Source: Tipula vernalis (lineage: Eukaryota > Arthropoda > Insecta > Diptera > Tipulidae). Taken from it: a stretch of DNA of 64,000 nt. Positions 56,197-64,000 of this stretch are shown here, in pieces. Below the pieces are notes generated by a model. It saw nothing but the letters and a program-made list of their open reading frames with translations, had not been told where the DNA came from and ran no database searches. The stretch is taken from positions 181,886,015 through 181,950,014 of the forward strand of contig OY282558.1 of NCBI GenBank assembly GCA_958295665.1. Reading direction: 5' to 3'. Each line of letters opens with the position of its first letter. Within the stretch, counting starts at the first letter, position 1. The position numbers were made by a program, and so were the translations under genes.

Positions 56197-56967
56197 GAAA
56201 GACATTTAAGCTTAATCTACGCACGGCAAAGCGTAGAGGGTGATAAAAAAGTGCGTACGCACATACTCACCCATGACTTACTTGTCTCTTCGAATATCCG
56301 AATAGTTTTAACTAACATCGTGCAGAAATCTGCATTCTCCCATTACCAAGTCGAACAAACAATAGTTTCGGTAATAGCCCCCACCAGAGGTAAGCTCGAA
56401 ACTATTGCATAATTCGACAAAAGCGACATTAAACAGAAAACCATACATACAAATAAATTGACACAATCCAAAATAAAGTACAATAAATTAACACCCAATA
56501 AACATACAATAAATTGGTAGAGTACAATAAATTGGCACTGTAGACTAAAGTAGCTAAATATAATAATATACCATACAATAAATGAAAGACATTTAAGCTT
56601 AATCTACGCACGGCAAAGCGTAGAGGGTGATAAAAAAGTGCGTACGCACATACTCACCCATGACTTACTTGTCTCTTCGAATATCCGAATAGTTTTAACT
56701 AACATCGTGCAGAAATCTGCATTCTCCCATTACCAAGTCGAACAAACAATAGTTTCGGTAATAGCCCCCACCAGAGGTAAGCTCGAAACTATTGCATAAT
56801 TCGACAAAAGCGACATTAAACAGAAAACCATACATACAAATAAATTGACACAATCCAAAATAAAGTACAATAAATTAACACCCAATAAACATACAATAAA
56901 TTGGTAGAGTACAATAAATTGGCACTGTAGACTAAAGTAGCTAAATATAATAATATACCATACAATA
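56197..56967. repeat. Perfect 384-bp tandem duplication
   Basis: Copies at 56197-56580 and 56584-56967, separated by aat, look identical at every base. Each contains short inverted repeats: gtgcgtacgcac, and gtcgaacaaacaatagtttc with a partner ending gaaactattgcataattcga. It has no coding motif. It could be a very recent duplication, a repeat pair such as short LTRs, or an assembly duplicate. Confidence 0.9.
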
Positions 56968-57539
56968 CTAGCATTCATACATTTGCTTGGTTGATCCGGA
57001 GCACCACTGTGAGAAGCAAGTGCATTCGATGCTGCAACAGGCACAACTACAGGATTTTTTACCACTTCAGCAAATGTCGTACAAGAAGCACCGAAATTAG
57101 TAGGACTGGAAAATACTGGATTTTGATCGTCGTCATTAGTTAAAGGCGATGTAACCACAGCTAAATCTTCATTCACACCTACAGAGGAATTTAAAGGCAT
57201 AGATGTAATAACATTAGTTGATCTCAACTGAGGTAAACAATCCAAAATCATGCCGATCTTTTGTTTAAGCGAGGAAACTTCATCAAGCAACTTTTCAATG
57301 AAGGAATGCTGAGCATTATCATCACTCAAATTATGTTTAATTAATTTAAGAAATGCTTTATTTCTTAAAAGGTCACGGCAATCGCAGCAGAACCACATGA
57401 TATTTGGGCATTTCAAAGTTAGATTATATGCAACACGATCAACCTCAGCGCATCTATAGTGGAAAGTGTTACTACAAAATCCAGAGCAGCTAATCATTTG
57501 ATTATTAGTAAACGCCAAGCTGCATTTACCGCATTCCAT
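56968..57539 (-). pseudogene. ORF1 N-terminal part with PHD finger (CR1-like)
   Basis: Starts at ATG 57539. Residues 1-58 are a PHD finger: CGKC, then C-x-GFC, FHYRC and a final CCDC (C4HC3 order). A leucine-rich coiled coil (FIEKLLDEVSSLKQKIGMIL, residues about 80-100) follows, then an Asn/Ser-rich linker ending in SKCMNAS at about 56985. Here the frame enters the insertion. The minus-strand ORF nominally continues into the duplicated repeat to 56730, but that part is not ORF1. PHD fingers in ORF1 are a hallmark of CR1-group elements and may bind histone tails or act in self-association. Confidence 0.8.
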
Positions 57540-57809
57540 ATTATGATATTAACACAATAACAGAACAAGAGAAAGAAATAGAAATGGCAATGTCAAATTA
57601 ATATTTACACTATTGTCAAATTAATATTTACACTGTTTAAAAACTATTCACCAAACACTAATATTTACACAACACATAGTACATAGTTAATATTAAATAT
57701 TAAATTATAATATTTATTTCACAAAATCGAATTCAAATTATTTTTTAAAATTTTCAAATCAGAGAAAAATAAACGAACGTCTGATCACTTGGAAAACTCG
57801 ATTTTTTTT
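57540..57809 (-). other. 5' leader of the CR1-like element
   Basis: AT-rich, non-coding. A 23-bp unit, ttgtcaaattaatatttacac, occurs twice in tandem at about 57590-57635, and a relative, aatatttacac, at 57660. Leader repeats are common in CR1-type promoters, but the true 5' end is not marked by a duplication that I can find. Confidence 0.4.
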
Positions 57810-58164
57810 TTAGATAATAGGCACACAGCGTATATTTCCTTGTAAACTCGTTAATGCTTTGTTTTGGCGACTCTTTTTCTGCTTTTCTTTTTGTCTTTCA
57901 AGAACAGGTGTTTTGTTGTTTTTGAATTTTGTTCTGAATCGATTGATGCCATTGGTGTTTTTTGAACTTGCATCAGCGCTGGTTCCGAATGTTTTCCCAT
58001 TTAAAATATTTTGACATATACAAAATAAATTCATTGTGTAATTGATGTAGTAGCCTTAGAATTTTATTTGAAAAAAAATTGATTTCCCTCTTCCGCTGTT
58101 GTGAGATGCATTTTTTCAACTGGGATCTGATTTCCGTTATCTTTCCGTGAATTTTTTTTGTCAA
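57810..58164 (-). other. Unassigned minus-strand coding candidate
   Basis: Two ORFs (57973-58164 and 57810-58034) overlap in different frames. The first reads TEIRSQLKKCISQQRKREIN, helical and basic. The second ends KEKQKKSRQNKALTSLQGNI then RCVPII. They could be successive exons of one small basic, perhaps nuclear, host protein or a decayed element. I cannot identify splice sites with confidence. Confidence 0.3.
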
Positions 58165-60599
58165 TTTAAGTGGAATAATTAAGTGTTATTGTCAGGGCCA
58201 AAGTATCGTGAATATTAGATATCCAAAAACCGTTAGTTATTCAATGATGCGAATAGGCGCCTAGGCTAATTTCCTATTTCTGTGGATGTGTATATCGCAT
58301 ATCTCCATGTTCTATTCTCATTACTTAAACTTATTAAGCGCCACACCCCAATTTCCAAAAATATTACCTTTGTTTGCCGAGTATTGTTTCGGCAATGCCG
58401 TAATCGTTTCTTTTATTTAAACATAAACAACAACAAGCCTTAATATTGTAGTTATTTTGTAAGTATGCCTGACCACATTATAAAAATGGTCTAAAACAAT
58501 TCAACAAAAACATTGATAAAAAAGTAGAAATTAGCTTACACACAGAGCAGTGTGAATATCGTGAAGAGGAAAAAAATTGTAAGAGAATTCATCTGTATTA
58601 GTACGATTCGCTAGTACTTAAATCACAGCACATTCTCTATATATAGAATGTAAATTGTGGTATAATCAGTCCGGTCGCCGCGGCCTGATGAGAAGATTGA
58701 TTTTTTCATAATCATAAGCTCATCAGTTCGAAACTGGATTGGATTCTCTTACAATCTTCTCGAAACATATTAAAATCATTTAAGTAAATAGAATACATAA
58801 AGTTTGACAAATTGCAATGTCAGAAAACAAAAAACACAAGATCACATACTTTCGATAAGAGTTAAAAAAAAACATCGATGACTTGGAAAATATTTTAAAA
58901 TTCAAAGCCTAACTCATTTAGTTTATAGTTGTGATGTGAGTGTTGGCATTCATATTGTTTTGTTTCATTTAAGTGGTCCCTGTACTTGCTTGATGATTTT
59001 ATTAGTGTTAAGACTAATTTACATACGTACATGGAATATTATTGTTTTAAAGTATGTTGTGAACCATGAATGAATTAATTAAAAGCGATGTTTGTTTTTT
59101 TACTTTTACGTTTATTGAAGGAACGATTGAACCCTGACATAAAAGTTGGAGACATCGTTTTTTATGAGTTTTAGACTATGAGATCATACCGTCTTCTTTT
59201 ATTTTATTTATTTATGTAGATTTGGATCTAATATTGTGTTTTAACATTAAGTTTATGATTTGGTATGTTAGACATGTAATCATTATTAGTTATCAAAAGT
59301 CAAGTCTGCTCTAGTAATTGCGTTGCGTTCTGAGTTGTGCTAGTACAATAAAAATAATTATGTAGTTAAGATGAAAATACAGGAAATATACTTTAAAAGG
59401 CACAAAATTAATATTATGAAAATTATTCGTGTTCTTTCGATTTTTAATGGATGGTTGTTCTAGACCTCTTGGTGAAACTAAATAAAAGCTTTTGTTTTGT
59501 TTACTTTGTAAATGATTGGCTGAAAACGCTTTAAATTTTATCTGGTGATAATAAATCTTTACACTAAAATCGAATTCTTTAAATTAGATCTAGATAAATT
59601 GTTTTAGTTTTTATTTCAATAGATGAGTATAACATTTTGGTACCTTAAATTTTAGTGAAAGCAATTTTTAATGCTCGGCTTAATATCCATTCGGTAATAA
59701 CTACAAATTATTTGTACATAATAATTGTTTGAATTTAGACCCCGTTTTGATTGCGGGGCAAATTGTATATGTCAATAAAAACTATACGTTTACAATAAAC
59801 ATAATACAGTGTTTATGGAATTGTAAGTCCCGTCTATAGCCAAACACAATAGAGTGTAAATCTTGAAAAATTTTAGATTTACACAGTATGGTCTTTTTGA
59901 TCGACTTATTTGTAAGAAAATAATGAGAAGAACAAATAAGAATTAATTTTGAGTGTTTGAAATTTTTTCGCTCATTTTTACTATAACGTTGGGTAGTAAT
60001 TCCATTCACTTCCAATTATGGATAAATGTTTAGATCGTGATTATGTGATTATAATATAAATATCAAATTTATAATTTCAAAATTTTGAATAAGATATGTT
60101 TACTTATGCACCGAAAGATAATTTAGAAATATATGCTTATTGTGAAGAAAATTTATACATACATATGTACTTAAATCAATGAAATATGTTTACAAACTTA
60201 TCACTGGTTCTCACATAAAGTTGATTGCGAATAATCGCAAAGGGAAATTTTTGTTTATATCACTCTGTGAGAAATTTTCTATTTGTGTTACCAAATAATT
60301 TTGTCTTTTTAGACATTTCTAAACGTCAATAAAAAATCACAATAAAAACATAAAGCAAGTAAGGTCGTGTGTGTATCGGGTCAAAAGTGTTAAAAATTAA
60401 AATTTTGACATCTGAAACAAATTTATTCACCACAAAAAAAAAACAATTTAAAGCGGTAGAGACCGCGTAACCAAACATTTTGTTAAAGTTTTGACTTGTG
60501 AGTAATAGTAGTTCAACGCGATCTGAGAGTGTTATATTTTATAATACATGAGAACTCTAACTATATATTTCTGTTACATATATAAAATTCAGTTTTTTT
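58165..60599. other. Mostly gene-free region
   Basis: Apart from the structured motif at 58664-58745, I see only AT-rich sequence without a credible gene. The 77-codon minus ORF at 59782-60015 has no domain. Confidence 0.45.
58664..58745 (+). ncRNA. Structured RNA-like motif (hammerhead-like or tRNA-derived)
   Basis: The stretch contains CTGATGA (58685-58691) and GAAAC (58730-58734), the two conserved blocks of a hammerhead ribozyme core. A GTC (58674-58676) stands where the cleavage triplet should be. The bases before GTC (58667-58675) can pair with those after GAAA (58733-58742) over about 10 pairs, counting wobbles. Weak points: stem I would have only two pairs with a four-base loop, and stem II three pairs. 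The same segment also has cagttcgaaactgg, a good RNA polymerase III B-box, so a tRNA-derived SINE head is an equal alternative. Confidence 0.25.
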
Positions 60600-60875
60600 A
60601 GGGACACACAGCGTGAAGAATGGCGTTGATCCAATCAAGGATAAAACACGACGTTTTATTTTCTTCAAAATATTCTAACATGAGTACGGGTACGGGCTGG
60701 AGGTAATTGATTAAAATATGGTTGATAGAGCTCTTTTTAACCAAAAATTCATATTTCAGAGAAGTAATTGCTGACTGTAAATCAAAATTGGGGCCAGATA
60801 AAACTTATCTAAAGTGCAAGAAACAGTGGACTGGACTGTTGAAAAAATATAAAGTGTGTAATTTAAAATAAGCAT
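60600..60875 (+). pseudogene. MADF/Myb-like DNA-binding fragment (Harbinger accessory type)
   Basis: A first piece ends ...GTGWR at about 60704. A GT-AG gap (gtaattg...tttcag, to about 60761) follows, then EVIADCKSKLGPDKTYLKCK and KQWTGLLKKYK (about 60762-60855). This is the third-helix region of MADF or SANT-like domains (C-x2-QW-x-x-L-x-x-Y/KYK), as in the second protein of PIF/Harbinger elements. The fragment stops soon after. It lies 1.9 kb before a second accessory-type gene that lacks exactly this domain. Confidence 0.5.
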
Positions 60876-60930
60876 ATAGTGTATTGTTTATTAAAAAGGT
60901 ACATTTTATATGTCTGTGAAGCTGGCACGA

Positions 60931-61140
60931 AAAGTTAGCACGTAAAACGCAATGGCAACACTTTTAGTACAAACAAATCAAAGACACATTTGTACTGAAA
61001 AGTTAGCACGAAAAATGTAATATTCGATAGCTCGGAATAAAGTTAGCACGAAAAAAGAGAAAATCAAAGAATAACAAAAATGCAATTAGAATATTCATAT
61101 TTATATAAATAGTTGAAATCAAGAAAAGTTAGCACGAAAA
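60931..61140. repeat. Four irregularly spaced copies of a 16-bp motif
   Basis: The phrase aaagttagcacgaaaa (one copy with t for a) occurs at about 60931, 60999, 61039 and 61125, spaced 68, 40 and 86 bp. A shorter relative, gctggcacgaaaag, is at 60921. The spacing is not tandem, unlike a microsatellite. Confidence 0.75.
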
Positions 61141-61405
61141 ATATTAAAACCAGCTCTTTTGTTTTCTTGTACCGATAATTAGAATAAATCACGATGTATC
61201 AAATAAAAATAAAAACAATACCGAAAACTAACCGGAATAAATTTATTCTCACAATTTAGAATTTATTCCAAACCTGAATTTATTTTGTCAGTAATTAAGA
61301 AAAATTTATATTCTTAAATACAAATAAAATATTTAAGAAATACAGCACGAAATATGATTCAAGTACAAGACAGGAAGGAAGTACGTCTGTGCTGGACCCT
61401 TACTC

Positions 61406-61591
61406 ACATTTGTCGGGCATGAATTTAATTTTCAATTAAAGTAGAATCATTAACGAGTTATTTGAGTAAATTTTGTAAAGCACGGACCGTTAGTACTCTC
61501 TTCCTAACCATACAAAATTTACAAAATTTACTCAAATAACTCGTTAATGATTCTACTTTAATTGAAAATTAAATTCATGTCCGACAAATGT
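61406..61591. mobile_element. Long hairpin element (72-bp arms)
   Basis: Arms 61406-61477 and 61520-61591 are inverted copies with about one mismatch (acatttgtcgggcatgaatt against its inverse). The 42-bp loop contains cggaccgttagtactctctt. It would fold into a near-perfect hairpin. It is probably a foldback MITE; no target duplication is clear. Confidence 0.8.
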
Positions 61592-61742
61592 TAGGAATAC
61601 AAAACAAATATGTATGTAGCTAATTTCAATTTTTTAAAAAACCAAAATGCAATTTTAATCTATCAGACACAATATACATTAGGAAGAAAACGTTCTCACT
61701 CCAGCCAATACTTAAACCATTTTTCTTGTCATAAAAACTATA

Positions 61743-62202
61743 CAGGGTGTCCCACTGGTACGAGTCCAAACGAGTAGGGCGTGTAGCTGGATCAATATCA
61801 TGAAAAAAAGTCCACAACCCATATGCCCGGAAATGAACCGTTACCCACTTCAATTGCATTTCAAAATTGATAACTCAATTGTTTTTGTATAATTTTAAAG
61901 GCACAGAGTGTTTCTTTCTGCTCTAGAAGTAGGTATACCATGCATCGTATTTTCCATAAAGAAAACATTGGTGGAATTAAAAAAATTGTGCGAGAAATAA
62001 TAAGAAAATTCATTAAACTCATTTTTTCTCGAAAACTCACTTAATAATTTTTGTTTTTTATTTCAAATTTAAATTTAATGGACTATTTAATACAAAATTG
62101 CTTGAAGTTCATTTCCGGGCATATGGGTTGTGGACTTTTATTCATGATATTGATCCAGCTATACGCCCTACTAGTTTGGACTCGTACCAGTGGGACACCC
62201 TG
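61743..62202. mobile_element. MITE with CAGGGTGTCCCA ends and TA duplication
   Basis: Inverted repeats of about 95-100 bp (cagggtgtcccactggtacg on the left; the inverse at the right end, to 62202) bound a 460-bp element. TA lies on both sides (61741-61742 and 62203-62204). The arms differ at a few positions. The small minus ORF at 61626-61859 is only a reading of the left arm and its flank. The family is probably Tc1/mariner-related by target. Confidence 0.8.
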
Positions 62203-62771
62203 TATTTAGTTGTTTCTCTATAATCCTGAAAATATTCCATTATTTCATTTAAAATCTTATTTAATTGGCTGAGAAAATAAAAATTTAATTTTTTCTGTGC
62301 TAAATAATTTTTTCGAATGAAAACAATCAAATTTTCATTTTATCACCCAATTAAATATATTTTTCTACCATAATGAAGTAACCTAAGCTTTCGTTGATGA
62401 TTTTTGAAGATAAATTATATAAGAAAAGGATGCTTTGCACAAATCGTGTTGTAATTTCAAGCGTATTCGATTGGTGTGAATTAACTGAAGTAGTAGCTGT
62501 ATCTGAAGTAACAGAAGTGAAGAGACTATTCGATTGACAATTCTTCACTTCAGTTAAAAATTGAGCAACTGAATTAACTGAAGAGATATTTTGCTGGTCT
62601 GTTACTTCAGATGAGTTATTTGTTTTTCTTTTTTGAATTTCTTTGGTTTCGTTTGTTTTTATTTTCGCTGGTTTTTATTTTCGTGTTGTGATTTGTGCGA
62701 CTTTTTTTGGTTGTGAATTTTCGAACTCAAAAAATAATTATTAATAATAAATCTATAATATTTTTTATAAA

Positions 62772-63256
62772 ATGGATAATAATAATAACTTTGATGATTA
62801 TGATAATTTAATTGAGTACGTCGGAGGAGAAACCGATCTATCTAACGCAGATGTCGCAGGTAAATTTGCTTTAATTTATCTTATATATATTTAGATATGA
62901 AATGCATATTAGATTATTCCGGATCATACATAGGCAGATGGGGGCCAATTCGTTTTGAATTTTTCAACCCAATGGATGAAATATTAGGGCAAAAGGACAG
63001 TAACGCTGACAGTGGGAAAAGTGTGTCCATTGGTCTCTCCACACCTTTAGTCGAATCGATCCCTGATTTAAATTTAGCGGAAAATTCGGAACCCACCCCT
63101 AAAAAAACCACAAAAAGAAAGTGACTAAGTGCGAAAGATCAATATTATAAATTGAAAATCGAACGTCTGGAAAAGAAGGAGAAGAGGGAGGAGGAAATTA
63201 TTAGTATTGAAAGACAAAAAGTTGAAATTATGAAGGAGTTGGTTAATAAAATATAA
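62772..63256 (+). pseudogene. PIF/Harbinger accessory (Myb-like) protein gene, disrupted
   Basis: ATG 62772 begins MDNNNNFDDYDNLIEYVGGE. A gap with gtaaat and ttag ends (62860-62894, only 35 bp) joins in frame to KCILDYSGS-x-x-GRWGPIRF and EFFNPMDEILGQKDSNA, the C-terminal end of a MADF-type domain and the linker of Harbinger accessory proteins. A TGA at 63122-63124 follows KKTTKRK. In the same frame the typical charged C-terminal helix continues (KLKIERLEKKEKREEEIISI) to a stop at 63254-63256. The central DNA-binding helices are missing. In these elements the accessory protein carries the transposase to DNA and to the nucleus. Confidence 0.6.
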
Positions 63257-63433
63257 TTTTAAGTGTTAACTAGTTTTAAGGTGGTTTCTAGTTTTTAAAA
63301 TTTTATTGAAATATATTTGAAACCAAGTTTTATTTAAAAATTTTATGTATTTGGATCAATAAACATTCATTTTAATTAGTATTAATCGAGTTAATTACTG
63401 TTTGGGAAAAGTTGAAAAAAAGCTTGCAGCCTT

Positions 63434-64000
63434 CTATTTGTCTTCAGCACTTTCAATATGGTGCGCCTGATTTTCGTTCCCGTTTGGAAACTCGATTTCG
63501 TCATGTGTCGCCATACATATATTATGGAGGACAATTGCGCTCACTGTGGCCTTTATTATAAATGATCGGCTTTCATTCTGGAATTCTCGTAATCTACGAA
63601 ACCTTCCATTTAGCATGCCAAACGCGTTTTCCACTTTTACTCTTAGTGATGAATGGATATAATTAAACCGAAGTTGTTCTGATGTTAAAGCGCCATTGTC
63701 TTTGAAAGGCAGTATTGGCCAATCCTGGCACATATGGTATATGCCGAGTCACCGAGCAGAAAATATCCGTACATGCAGGAAGGATTTTCTCGAAAGCCAG
63801 ACTTTCTCAATAATCTTGAGTCATGCATTGACCCCGGCTCGCCACAGTAAACATCAATAAATTCCATATTGTAATTTACAACGCCTTGCAGTAGTATACT
63901 GGAATATCCTTTTCTATTAATATAGTCGTTATCCTTTCCGACGTTAGGTATCGTAATGTGGGACCCATCAATGCACCCCAAAACGTTTCGTAAGCCCCCT
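63434..64000 (-). pseudogene. PIF/Harbinger DDE transposase, cut by the window edge
   Basis: From high to low coordinates: GCIDGSHITIP (first Asp, about 63979-63945), YSSILLQGVVNYNMEFIDVY, GSMHDSRLLRKS, then GDSAY (second Asp, about 63765-63750). A frameshift follows at about 63735, then WPILPFKDNG, RVKVENAFGMLNGRFRRL (catalytic Glu, about 63640-63590) and the end LHNICM. All three catalytic residues are present. It converges tail to tail with the accessory gene at 62772-63256, the usual layout of a Harbinger element. The 5' end lies beyond 64000. Confidence 0.85.

Noticed and set aside
56197..56967. The duplicated 384-bp units as LTRs of a tiny element
   Set aside because: No TG...CA ends, no primer-binding or polypurine site, and only 3 bp between the copies.
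56730..56985. C-terminal 85 residues of the PHD-finger ORF (hydrophobic, membrane-like)
   Set aside because: They translate the inserted repeat, not ORF1; the true C-terminal part of ORF1 is at 55361-55830.
61626..61859. 77-codon minus ORF
   Set aside because: Mostly translates the left inverted repeat of a MITE.
62860..62894. 35-bp GT-AG intron in the Harbinger accessory gene
   Set aside because: Too short for insect splicing, and it coincides with a missing domain, so a deletion footprint is more likely.

Overview
This is an AT-rich eukaryotic window, very probably from an insect and most likely a dipteran. The evidence is one spliced carboxylesterase gene with three GT-AG introns of about 60-76 bp, the dominance of I-, Jockey- and CR1-type non-LTR elements, Gypsy, Copia, Tc1, pogo/Tigger and PIF/Harbinger elements, a downstream promoter element in the I-like element, and frequent acgtacatatgtacgt-type palindromes. 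The species cannot be named from the sequence. There is no operon, CRISPR array or bacterial gene structure.

Layout. 1-5460: decayed non-LTR reverse transcriptases (two joined antisense fragments at 1-1740, one sense copy at 3433-5118), a TA-flanked MITE (2281-2574) and a Harbinger helix-turn-helix scrap. 6590-8807: a pogo/Tigger transposase whose N-terminal part is triplicated in tandem and whose C-terminal part is split by a Harbinger-type MITE with a TTA duplication. 9200-15248: a gene of the DUF7869 type (transposase/integrase-like, assigned from memory) split by a full-length I-clade element (9307-14733) with a 13-bp target duplication, two ORFs, RNase H and a downstream promoter element. 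15372-17063: a Tc1 element with terminal inverted repeats of about 215 bp. 18702-18790: a possible terminal exon of a host gene. 19850-20830: decayed antisense Copia. 21095-26930: a Gypsy element fused in frame to a Copia element, with a MITE in its gag. 26947-28592: a Crypton-like tyrosine recombinase gene lying between two strong hairpins.

29352-31256 is the only convincing host gene: a four-exon secreted carboxylesterase with a complete triad but one in-frame stop. 31320-36060: a MITE at its poly(A) end, then a minus-strand Gypsy LTR, gag and protease lacking the rest of pol, a second Gypsy gag, and a Tc1 scrap. 40430-44290: Gypsy/errantivirus-like pol and env debris split by an insertion that starts with an LTR. 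47093-52110: a solo-LTR-like copy of the 31565 LTR split by a Jockey-clade element (47257-51899). 52437-57539: a minus-strand CR1-like element with a PHD-finger ORF1, interrupted by an insertion carrying a perfect 384-bp tandem duplication. 60600-64000: parts of a PIF/Harbinger element (Myb/MADF-like accessory gene and DDE transposase) among two inverted-repeat elements.

The window is therefore a nested transposon cluster. Several insertions can be ordered from their target duplications, and some restore the host reading frame exactly when removed. Clade names, DUF assignment and family labels come from motif recognition without any search.
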